From positions 1-8,048 of the forward strand of contig CAZXMB010000136.1 in NCBI GenBank assembly GCA_964641715.1: a stretch of 8,048 bases of DNA, in the 5' to 3' direction. This document shows, piece by piece, positions 1 to 6,183 of the stretch. The notes under the pieces are model-generated. The model saw nothing but the letters and a program-made list of their open reading frames with translations. It was not told the origin of the DNA and searched no databases. Position numbers and translations under genes: made by a program. Numbering within the stretch: position 1 is the stretch's first letter; each line of letters starts with the position of its first letter. Source of the stretch: CAZXMB01 sp964641715. GTDB taxonomy: Bacteria; Desulfobacterota; BSN033; UBA1163.

Positions 1-84
1 AAAATCAATCATTTAGCCGTTCGTCCTGAGTATGTCGAAGGGCGAATGGCTAATTACGACACAGTCTCTCAAGGGAGAGGGCAT
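1..84. other. Non-coding spacer downstream of leuC
   Basis: Eighty-four bases lie between the leuC stop and the window edge. They hold no convincing gene. The one structured element is an imperfect palindrome at about 13-53, described separately. The next gene of a leucine operon (leuD, then leuB) would be expected just outside the window, but nothing visible here shows it. Confidence 0.6.
13..53. repeat. Imperfect palindromic repeat with CCTGAG...GTCGAAGG core
   Basis: Bases 13-27 pair with 39-53 to give a 15-position stem around an 11-base loop. Thirteen positions are Watson-Crick and two (19/47 and 24/42) are G:T. Read as plus-strand RNA those two are wobble pairs; read as the leuC transcript (minus strand) they become C/A and A/C mismatches. 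The central CCTGAGTATGTCGAAGG is, from memory, the core of a small palindromic element that recurs between genes in many bacterial genomes; this was not checked. No T-run follows the stem on the minus strand inside the window, so it is not a clear intrinsic terminator of the leu transcript, though it could act as an mRNA 3' stabiliser. Confidence 0.65.
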
Positions 85-1362
85 TTATTTCTTTACCACT
101 TCTTCGGGATGGCAGATTCTACCTTTTATTGCACTGGCGGCAGCCACGGCTGGATTGGAGAGATAAACCTCGCTTTGGGCGTCGCCCATTCTTCCCCGAA
201 AATTGCGGTTCGTCGTAGACAGTGCCCTTTCCCCTCCAGCCAGAATGCCCATATACCCGCCCAGGCAGGGACCGCAGGTGGGCGGACTGATCACAGCGCC
301 TGCTGATAGAAACAGTTCTACGAGCCCTTCTTTTAAGGCCTGACGATATATCTCCGGAGTGCCCGGGATGACAATCAGCCGTAAATAGGGTGCAATTTTC
401 CTCCCCTTGAGAATCCGGGCTGCCACGCGAAGATCCTCGAGATGACCGTTGGTGCAGGAGCCGATGATGACCTGATCAATCTCGGTCTTTTCGATCTCTC
501 TCACATCCCTCACATTTGACGGAAGGTGGGGAAGGGCGACCTGGGGAAAAATTTTTGAACCATCATATTCTCGCACCTCTCCGTAGTGTCCTCCCCGATC
601 GCTCCGATAAATTCGATAGGGTCTCTTAGCCCTGGGTCTGATGAACCGGAGGGTCATTTCATCCGGTTCCATGATTCCATTCTTGGCTCCGGCTTCAATG
701 GCCATATTGGCCATCGTAAAGCGGCTTGCCATAGAAAGTTTTTGGATCGCCTCTCCGCAGAACTCCATTGCCCGATAGAGGGCTCCATCCACGCCGATAT
801 CCCCGATGGTGAAGAGGATCAAGTCCTTTCCTGAAACCCAGGGGTTGAGTTTCCCTTTGTAGACGAGCCGGAGGGTCTCCGGAACCTTAAGCCATAGCCT
901 TCCGGTGGCCATGGCTGCTCCGAGGTCCGTGCTGCCCACACCGGTTGAAAAAGCGCCGAGGGCTCCATAGGTACAGGTATGGCTGTCAGCACCTACGACT
1001 AAGTCTCCTGGAAGAACCAAACCCTTTTCGGGTAACAGGATATGTTCAATTCCGGCCTGACCGACCTCAAAGAAATTGACCAAATGCTGATCTTTTGCAA
1101 ATTTCCTTAGAATTTTACACTGTTCTGCCGAAGGGATATCCTTGGCAGGAGCAAAGTGATCCGGGACCAGAACAACCCGGTCTCTTCGAAAGACCCTCTT
1201 TGCCCCGATCTCTTTGAATGTCCGGATGGCAAGGGGCGCAGTGATATCGTTCGCAAGGGCGAGGTCGATCCGCACATCGATCAATTCGCCGGCAGAGACC
1301 GTCTTCTTATCGGTGTGAGCCGAGAGGATCTTTTCAGTGATGGTCATCGGGATCGTTTTCAT
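85..1362 (-). CDS. leuC: 3-isopropylmalate dehydratase large subunit (LeuC)
   Basis: This is the large, iron-sulfur subunit of isopropylmalate isomerase. With LeuD it converts 2-isopropylmalate to 3-isopropylmalate in leucine synthesis in the cytoplasm. The protein is about 425 residues, the size of the shorter LeuC/homoaconitase-like class (about 420) rather than the roughly 465-residue E. coli type. Counting from a GTG at 1365 as residue 1, the aconitase-family GADSHTCTYGALGAF motif is at 125-139. The three [4Fe-4S] cysteines are C304 (GSCTNG) and C364 and C367 (PTCGPCLGG). The C-terminal NRNFRGRMG motif is at 386-394. The start is ambiguous: GTG at 1365, ATG at 1362 and ATG at 1347 are in frame. 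AGGA upstream sits 8 bases before the GTG and 11 before the first ATG. The ATG at 1362 is chosen here, 5 bases after the leuA stop, so translation is probably coupled. A leuC2-type homoaconitase role cannot be excluded by sequence alone, but adjacency to leuA argues for LeuC. Confidence 0.95.
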   Translation of the reverse strand: MKTIPMTITEKILSAHTDKKTVSAGELIDVRIDLALANDITAPLAIRTFKEIGAKRVFRRDRVVLVPDHFAPAKDIPSAEQCKILRKFAKDQHLVNFFEVGQAGIEHILLPEKGLVLPGDLVVGADSHTCTYGALGAFSTGVGSTDLGAAMATGRLWLKVPETLRLVYKGKLNPWVSGKDLILFTIGDIGVDGALYRAMEFCGEAIQKLSMASRFTMANMAIEAGAKNGIMEPDEMTLRFIRPRAKRPYRIYRSDRGGHYGEVREYDGSKIFPQVALPHLPSNVRDVREIEKTEIDQVIIGSCTNGHLEDLRVAARILKGRKIAPYLRLIVIPGTPEIYRQALKEGLVELFLSAGAVISPPTCGPCLGGYMGILAGGERALSTTNRNFRGRMGDAQSEVYLSNPAVAAASAIKGRICHPEEVVKK

Positions 1363-1367
1363 CACGA

Positions 1368-2894
1368 TTACATTCCTATAAGTTTCTGTTTCTTGAATTC
1401 TATCTTGTTCAGCGCATTGATATAGGCCTTGGCGCTGGCTACGATCACATCGGTATCCGCACCCTGACCGATGACGGTTTGACCTCTCTCCTCCAGTCTG
1501 ACCGTGACCTCTCCCTGAGCTTCTGTTCCGCTGGTGATGGCATGGATGGCAAATTGCAAGAGCTTTGACCGGGTGCGGGTGATCTTCTTGATCGTTTTAA
1601 AGGTGGCATCCACCGGGCCATCCCCAAAGCCTGCTTCCTGAATGACTTTTCCATCCACCTCCATCTGGACCGTGGCCGTGGGCACGGTCACATTCCCTGA
1701 AATGACATTGAGGTAGATCAGTTTGAAACGACGGGGCATTCGAAGAATCTCTTCGACCACAATTGATTCAATATCCTCATCAAAGATTTCCCGCTTTTTG
1801 TCGGCGAGCTGTTTGAACCGGATAAAAGCCCGTTCCAGATCCCCCTCGGAGAGCCGGTATCCCAATTCTCTCAGTCTCTCCCTGAAGGCATGGCGCCCGG
1901 AGAGTTTTCCCAGGACGATGGAGCTTTTGGGGATCCCCACGGATTGGGGGGTCATGATTTCATAGGTCAATTTCTCCTTCAGGACGCCATCCTGATGAAT
2001 CCCTGATTGATGGGCAAAGGCATTGGTCCCCACAATGGCCTTGTTGGGCTGGATGGGCATTCCGGTGATCTTCGAGATCAGACGACTGGTCGCAAAGATC
2101 TGTTTGGGATTGGTCCGGGTATAAAACCGAAGAAGGTCTTTGCGGGTGCGAAGGGCCATGACGATTTCTTCAAGGGAAGCATTTCCAGCCCTTTCACCGA
2201 TTCCGTTGATGGTGCATTCCACCTGCCTTGCCCCTTTCTGAATGGCCACAATCGAGTTGGCCACAGCCAGGCCGAGATCATTGTGGCAGTGAACGCTCAG
2301 AGTCACCCCCTCCATTCCCCGGACCTTTTCCCGGAGGGCCTGAATAAGGTTTCCGAACTCCGAGGGAATGGCATAACCCACCGTGTCCGGGATATTGATG
2401 GTGGTCGCCCCTTCTTCGATCACCTTCGACAGGATTTGGCATAGAAAATCGACATCACTGCGGGTGGCATCCTCAGCGGAAAATTCCACATTCTCACAGA
2501 AGCCCTTGGCATAACGGACAGCCCGGGCCGCCTCTTTTAAGACCTGCTCTCGGGTCATGCGTAATTTATATTTGAGATGAATATCCGAGGTCGCAATGAA
2601 GGTATGGATCCGGGGGTATTTCGCAAATCTCACCGCCTCCCATGCCCTCTTGATATCCTGAGGAGCAGTCCGGGCCAGGGCCGCCACCTGAGATCGCCTT
2701 ATCTTTTTGGCGATCTCCCTGACCGCCTCAAAATCTCCCTCAGAGGAGATGGGAAACCCTGCCTCGATGATATCCACCTTCAGTTTTTCCAGTTGTTCAG
2801 CAATCCTGACCTTTTCAGCCACATTCATGGTGGCACCGGGAGATTGTTCCCCATCGCGAAGCGTGGTATCAAAGATTTTAACCTGTTCGTTCAT
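1368..2894 (-). CDS. leuA: 2-isopropylmalate synthase (LeuA)
   Basis: LeuA condenses acetyl-CoA with 2-oxoisovalerate to give 2-isopropylmalate, the first committed and normally leucine-inhibited step of leucine synthesis. The protein is 508 residues, a normal full length for bacterial LeuA. The HMGL-like TIM-barrel starts at once with FDTTLRDGEQSPG (8-20). The metal ligands expected from E. coli LeuA fall at the same numbers here: D14, H202 and H204 in HCHND, and N238 in GERAGNAS. NAFAHQSGIHQDG follows in the middle region. The C-terminal part (about 390-508) has the layout of the LeuA dimerisation/allosteric domain, including a GQGADTDVIVASAKAYINAL-like end, so feedback control by leucine is likely. 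The frame stays open 101 codons further upstream, into lpxK, but the start at 2894 has a strong ribosome site and matches the family's N-terminus. HCHND and the full regulatory domain favour LeuA over citramalate synthase. It follows lpxK by 65 bases and leuC follows within 5. Confidence 0.97.
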   Translation of the reverse strand: MNEQVKIFDTTLRDGEQSPGATMNVAEKVRIAEQLEKLKVDIIEAGFPISSEGDFEAVREIAKKIRRSQVAALARTAPQDIKRAWEAVRFAKYPRIHTFIATSDIHLKYKLRMTREQVLKEAARAVRYAKGFCENVEFSAEDATRSDVDFLCQILSKVIEEGATTINIPDTVGYAIPSEFGNLIQALREKVRGMEGVTLSVHCHNDLGLAVANSIVAIQKGARQVECTINGIGERAGNASLEEIVMALRTRKDLLRFYTRTNPKQIFATSRLISKITGMPIQPNKAIVGTNAFAHQSGIHQDGVLKEKLTYEIMTPQSVGIPKSSIVLGKLSGRHAFRERLRELGYRLSEGDLERAFIRFKQLADKKREIFDEDIESIVVEEILRMPRRFKLIYLNVISGNVTVPTATVQMEVDGKVIQEAGFGDGPVDATFKTIKKITRTRSKLLQFAIHAITSGTEAQGEVTVRLEERGQTVIGQGADTDVIVASAKAYINALNKIEFKKQKLIGM

Positions 2895-2910
2895 CCTTCC
2901 TCCTTCTCCT
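2895..2910 (-). promoter_or_regulatory. Strong ribosome binding site of leuA
   Basis: The minus strand reads AGGAGAAGGAGGAAGG immediately before the ATG at 2894. It holds two purine-rich Shine-Dalgarno cores, AAGGAGG ending 4 bases before the start and AGGAGA ending 10 before it. It is the strongest ribosome site in the window and decides the leuA start against the longer open frame. Confidence 0.8.
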
Positions 2911-2959
2911 TTTTCACTTTTAACTGTGACCGATGAACTGGGGAGGTATAACTCATCTC

Positions 2960-4130
2960 TTAAAAAATTTCCATCACCCTTTGATAAAACCTTTCTTCTT
3001 CCCTTATCTTCGATTCGATGCGAAGGGCTCGAAGGGGAATGGAGCCAAGGGGAAACCTCATTAATTTTACCATATCCTTCTCCGTGGTCACAACCCAGTC
3101 CACTTCCCTCGCCTCTTTCCGGATCGAATTGATATCCCGAGAGGTATAGAGATGATGGTCCGGAAAGATCCGCTCCCTCATCACCTCCATACCACACTGT
3201 TTGATCAGAGCCGAGAAGTGGTCAGGGTGGGCGATTCCCGAGAGGGCAAGGACCCTTTTCCCCCTCATCGAGTGAAGGCCTTCTTTTTCCCCTCCGGGAC
3301 CAATGAGGCCCGTGGGTTCGTAGTGGCTGTGAAATATCCCTGTGGAGGGTTGGATTTCCCGCAGCCCGGCTTCCAAAGGAGAAGAGCCTTCAGGATCTTT
3401 CACCTTGGTCAGGACAAAGAGATGGGCCCTCCGCAAATGGGAGAGGGGTTCCCTCAGGATGCCCCTTGGAAGGAGATGACCATCACCGAAGCCGATTTGG
3501 GAATCGATGAGAACGATATTCAGGTCCCGATGGAGGGGAAGATGCTGAAACCCATCGTCGAGAAGAAAGCCACGCACCTGAAATTGTTGAAGGGCCATCT
3601 GACCATTTTTGAATCGGTCCTTTCCCATGAGAATCGGGACGCCTTTGAGCACCTGTGCCATCAGGAAGGGTTCATCGCCTGATTCCTCCGGTGAGAGAAA
3701 GATATCTTTGCCATTGCTCACCAGTGATCCGGAGGTCCTCTTTCCCCTATAACCCCTGCTGAGAACGGCAACGGGAATTCCTCTTTCCATCAGGCCTTTG
3801 GCCAGAGCCATCACCAGGGGGGTCTTTCCGGTTCCACCCACGGTGATATTTCCTACGCTGATCACCGGACAGGGAAGTCGTCTCTGACGGAGCAGACCGG
3901 TGGAATAGAGAAATGTTCTGGTCCGTACCCCCCATCCATAAGGAAAGGAAAGGAGATAGAGGGGGAAGAGGAGCATCCTTTCCGCAAGGGATTTATCTTT
4001 CCGGTAAAGAAGACGGTCGATTCGCNNNNNNNNNNNNNNNNNNNNNNNNNNNNNNNNNNNNNNNNNNNNNNNNNNNNNNNNNNNNNNNNNNNNNNNNNNN
4101 NNNNNNNNNNNNNNNNNNNNNNNNNCGCAT
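2960..4130 (-). CDS. lpxK: Tetraacyldisaccharide 4'-kinase (LpxK), start interrupted by an assembly gap
   Basis: LpxK uses ATP to phosphorylate the 4' position of the lipid A disaccharide, making lipid IVA at the inner membrane. The part after the gap encodes 354 residues and is essentially the whole protein. It has a hydrophobic N-terminal segment (LLFPLYLLSF) and the P-loop-like GNITVGGTGKTP about 59 residues in. SRGYRG, GDEP (about 117), LLDDGFQH (about 155-162), DHH-Y (about 290) and VTTEKD (about 313) follow. All are LpxK landmarks, and the C-terminus is intact. The likely start is the ATG at 4130, which has GAGGG 4 bases upstream overlapping the waaA stop. A TTG at 4141 gives a longer apparent frame through the Ns, but that frame means nothing because the gap length is arbitrary. 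Joining the gap edges directly or with a 3-base overlap gives M-R-(R)-I-D-R-L-L-Y in frame and a 355-356-residue protein, a normal LpxK length. It overlaps nothing and is followed by leuA after 65 bases. Confidence 0.95.
4026..4125. other. Assembly gap of exactly 100 Ns
   Basis: One hundred unknown bases fill 4026-4125, the size conventionally used for a scaffold gap of unknown length. The edges are ...TTCGC on the left and CGCAT... on the right, so they share CGC. The lpxK reading frame closes if they are joined directly or overlapped by three bases, so little or no sequence may be missing. Confidence 0.97.
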
Positions 4131-4139
4131 TCTGCCCTC
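4131..4139 (-). promoter_or_regulatory. Ribosome binding site of lpxK inside the waaA stop region
   Basis: The minus strand reads TGAGGGCAGAATG across the waaA stop (TGA at 4140-4138). GAGGG ends 4 bases before the ATG at 4130. This supports ATG 4130 over the TTG at 4141 as the lpxK start and suggests waaA-lpxK translational coupling. Confidence 0.6.
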
Positions 4140-5412
4140 AAAGGAGAAAGGGCCGGATTTCCTCCATCACCTTCTCCGTTGCGCCCCGGTGGCTCTGAAT
4201 GAATTGATATCCCTTCTCCCCTCTCTCCTTACATTCTGCCTCATCGGCGAGGAGGCGAGTCAGCTGGAAGGCCAGCTCCTCCTCATCCTTCACCAGGATC
4301 GCTCCTCCTTTCTCTACGAGTTGACGGGAGATTTCAAGGAAGTTGAACATATGGGGACCGAAGAGAACACATTTCTTAAAGAAGAGAGGTTCGAGAGGGT
4401 TATGCCCGCCAACGGGGACAAGGCTGCCGCCGATAAAAACGAGAGTCCCGAAGCGATAAAAGCCCATCAATTCTCCCAGGGTATCAAGCATGATTACTTC
4501 GGGAACCGGGTTTCCTTCTTCCACAGGAAGAGAGGTCCTTCTCCTCCATGAAATGTTTTCACTTCTTAAAACCCTCTCCACCTCTTCTATTCGATCAAGA
4601 TGGCGGGGCGCCAAGAGGAGATGGAGCATGGGATGGGTCTTCTTCAATTCTTTAAAAAGGCGGATGAGGATTTCCTCTTCTCCGGGGTGGGTCGATCCCG
4701 CAATGAGGAGGGTCTCGTTACCCTTTAGCCCGAGGGATTTGATCTCTGAGCCTTCCTCCTCCCTTATAGAAGGAGGGGCCTGGTCAAACTTCATGTTCCC
4801 CGCAACGAGGACCCTGTCCGGGGATGCGCCGATCCGGATGATTCTTCCCCGGTCCTCTTCGGTCTGCATGAGGAAGAGGGAGATCGATCGGAGAGGGTCT
4901 TTGAAAAAGAACCTGAGGGGAGAATATCTCCGAAATGACTTTTCTGAAATCCTTCCGTTGAAAAGAAGGATGGGTATTTTTTCCCCTCCGCAGAGGCGGA
5001 GAAGATTCGGCCAGAGTTCTGTCTCTGCGATGAGGAGAAGATGGGGCGAAAGGTTTCGGATGGCCCTCCGGAGGATGAGGGGATGATCCATGGGAAAGAA
5101 GAGAACCCGGTCAACTTCAGTGAGATGTTTTTCGGCAGTCTCCCTTCCCGCAGCGGTCATCGTGGTCAGGATCATTCTGGAATGAGGGAACTCCTTTTTT
5201 ATTCTTTTTACAAGTGGAACGGAGCAGAGGACCTCACCCACCGAGGCGGCATGGATCCAGATCGGCTTTTTAAGGCAGAGGCCTGAATAGAATGCCAGCC
5301 GTTCTCTGAGTTGTTTTCGAAATTTTTTTTGAAAGAGGCTCCGGAGAAGAAGGGGGGGGATATAGAGTAGTAGGAAACAGGTCAGAATCAAATTGTAAAG
5401 GTGATGGACCAT
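4138..5412 (-). CDS. waaA: 3-deoxy-D-manno-octulosonic acid (Kdo) transferase, WaaA/KdtA
   Basis: WaaA transfers Kdo from CMP-Kdo to lipid IVA, starting the LPS core on the cytoplasmic face of the inner membrane. The protein is 424 residues, the usual length. Residues about 5-26 form the single N-terminal membrane anchor. The glycosyltransferase N-domain follows, with WIHAASVGE (52-60); E60 matches the catalytic glutamate of the E. coli enzyme. AETELWPN (129-136) and NGRISEKS (152-159) come next. The GT-B C-domain carries GSTHPGEEE (239-247), LAPRH (267-271) and the nucleotide-sugar motif GGSLVPVGGHNPLEP (328-342). Whether it adds one, two or more Kdo residues cannot be read from the sequence. 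The ATG at 5412 has only a weak GAGA upstream, next to a repeat-derived hairpin. Codons 18-21 contain a C8 run and codons 28-30 an A8 run; the frame is intact. lpxK begins 7 bases after the stop. Confidence 0.97.
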   Translation of the reverse strand: MVHHLYNLILTCFLLLYIPPLLLRSLFQKKFRKQLRERLAFYSGLCLKKPIWIHAASVGEVLCSVPLVKRIKKEFPHSRMILTTMTAAGRETAEKHLTEVDRVLFFPMDHPLILRRAIRNLSPHLLLIAETELWPNLLRLCGGEKIPILLFNGRISEKSFRRYSPLRFFFKDPLRSISLFLMQTEEDRGRIIRIGASPDRVLVAGNMKFDQAPPSIREEEGSEIKSLGLKGNETLLIAGSTHPGEEEILIRLFKELKKTHPMLHLLLAPRHLDRIEEVERVLRSENISWRRRTSLPVEEGNPVPEVIMLDTLGELMGFYRFGTLVFIGGSLVPVGGHNPLEPLFFKKCVLFGPHMFNFLEISRQLVEKGGAILVKDEEELAFQLTRLLADEAECKERGEKGYQFIQSHRGATEKVMEEIRPFLL

Positions 5413-5479
5413 AGGACAAAAATCTCAAGTGAACTAAAATTTATCAAAACCGACTTTAGTCACTTGTAACTTTAGACAC
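5413..5479. other. A+T-rich spacer between the DUF374 acyltransferase gene and waaA
   Basis: Sixty-seven bases, clearly richer in A+T than the flanking genes, hold almost nothing but a short repeat. The unit is ACTTTAG[T/A]CACTT, present twice in direct order and once inverted. No clear promoter was recognised. On the minus strand a T5 run (5422-5418) lies between the hairpin and the waaA start. Confidence 0.6.
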
Positions 5480-5481
5480 TT
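5427..5481. repeat. Direct and inverted 13-base repeat ACTTTAG[T/A]CACTT with hairpin potential
   Basis: Two copies, at 5453-5465 and 5469-5481, match at 12 of 13 bases with a period of 16. An inverted copy, AAGTGAACTAAA, is at 5427-5438. Bases 5427-5432 and 5434-5438 can pair with 5465-5460 and 5459-5455: 11 pairs, one bulge (5433) and a 16-base loop. The outer direct copy runs into the stop codon of the upstream acyltransferase gene (5482-5480). In the minus-strand transcript the stem is followed by GAGA and then five Us, which loosely resembles a weak, A+U-rich terminator or attenuator just before waaA. Whether it terminates is not established. Confidence 0.7.
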
Positions 5482-6145
5482 ATTTATTCAAATTGAAGTA
5501 GTGGTCTGCTTTTTCCGTCAACTCATTGAGACGATTCTCCAGAAGGACCCTTTTTTCCTCGAGATGAGCGCGATCTCCGTTTCGATCCACCTCAATCGGT
5601 TCTCCCCAGATGAATACTCCTCTTGAGAAGGGATAGGGGAGAAGAAACTGATCCCAGGTATTGAAGATCTTTTTTTTCGAGGCGCTGAAGGCCAATGGAA
5701 CCATGGCTCTTCCTGTGAGCTTGGCCAACTCGATGACACCGATTTGTACCTTGTGACGAGGGCCCCTCGGTCCGTCAGGGACGATGGCGATATCGGATTC
5801 ATGGGCCTTGAGCAGTTGTTTAAAACCGGAGAAACCTTTTCGAGTGGTTGAGCCCAGGATGGCATGGAAACCAAAGCGTTTGAGGGCTTTTCCCACCACC
5901 TGGCCATCCCGATGGGGGGAGACGAGGAAACTTAAACTTTTTCCCTTATAGATGATGGGCATCATCAACAGCCTTCCGTGCCAGAAGGCTCCGATGGCAG
6001 GGATCCCTTTCTCCCAGAACCGTCTCGGAATCTCTGGATGGATTTCTTCAAATTTAATGGTCCTGGATAAAATCTGAATCGCCCAGTAGGCGCACCATGC
6101 TCCCAGCCAGGCCACTAACTTCTTTTTGAGGGTTTTATGCAGCAT
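5480..6145 (-). CDS. DUF374 lysophospholipid/lipid A acyltransferase (LpxJ-type candidate)
   Basis: This 221-residue protein has the DUF374 (LPLAT superfamily) layout. A hydrophobic, membrane-associating N-terminus spans about 10-28, followed by FWHGRLLMMP (54-63), SPHRDGQ (76-82), GSTTRKG (98-104) and VPDGPRGP (122-129). VIELAKLTGRAMVPLAFSA (137-155) matches the conserved block in which acyltransferases select a lipid. The length is normal for the family. Members of this family described as LpxJ in epsilonproteobacteria add late secondary acyl chains to lipid A without resembling LpxL/LpxM. The position between msbA and waaA strongly suggests a lipid A role here, but that is inference. The acyl donor, the acylated position and the order relative to Kdo addition are unknown. 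The ATG at 6145 lies 38 bases after the msbA stop and has only a weak ribosome site. An A8 run encodes KKK at 157-159. A general phospholipid acyltransferase is the main alternative. Confidence 0.88.
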   Translation of the reverse strand: MLHKTLKKKLVAWLGAWCAYWAIQILSRTIKFEEIHPEIPRRFWEKGIPAIGAFWHGRLLMMPIIYKGKSLSFLVSPHRDGQVVGKALKRFGFHAILGSTTRKGFSGFKQLLKAHESDIAIVPDGPRGPRHKVQIGVIELAKLTGRAMVPLAFSASKKKIFNTWDQFLLPYPFSRGVFIWGEPIEVDRNGDRAHLEEKRVLLENRLNELTEKADHYFNLNK

Positions 6146-6164
6146 GTGACCCGTACGGATTTTG

Positions 6165-6180
6165 CCTGCCGGGGGACAGG
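6165..6180. repeat. Small GC-rich hairpin between msbA and the acyltransferase gene
   Basis: On the minus strand CCTGTC-CCCC-GGCAGG can form a six-pair stem (one G:U) with a four-base loop. It lies 3 bases beyond the msbA stop and about 20 bases before the next start. No T-run follows it, so it is not a typical terminator. The palindrome CCGTACGG lies beside it at 6151-6158. Confidence 0.35.
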
Positions 6181-6183
6181 AGT

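Noticed and set aside
13..53. Intrinsic terminator of the leu operon
   Set aside because: On the leu transcript the stem has two mismatches and no U-run follows within the window, so only a repeat call is supported.
2007..2444. Plus-strand open frame of 145 codons opposite leuA
   Set aside because: It lies entirely over the LeuA catalytic barrel, including the HCHND region, with no recognisable protein features; it is an antisense shadow.
2895..3197. 101-codon upstream extension of LeuA
   Set aside because: It overlaps the lpxK 3' end, matches no LeuA N-terminus and is superseded by the ATG at 2894 with a strong ribosome site.
3152..3682. Long plus-strand open frame (176 codons) opposite lpxK
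   Set aside because: It is antisense to the conserved LpxK core (DGFQH, GDEP region), shows no recognisable domain and follows from codon bias of the real gene.
4131..4141. TTG at 4141 overlapping the waaA stop as the lpxK start
   Set aside because: Its frame relation to LpxK depends on 100 arbitrary Ns. The ATG at 4130 has a better ribosome site and joins in frame when the gap is closed.
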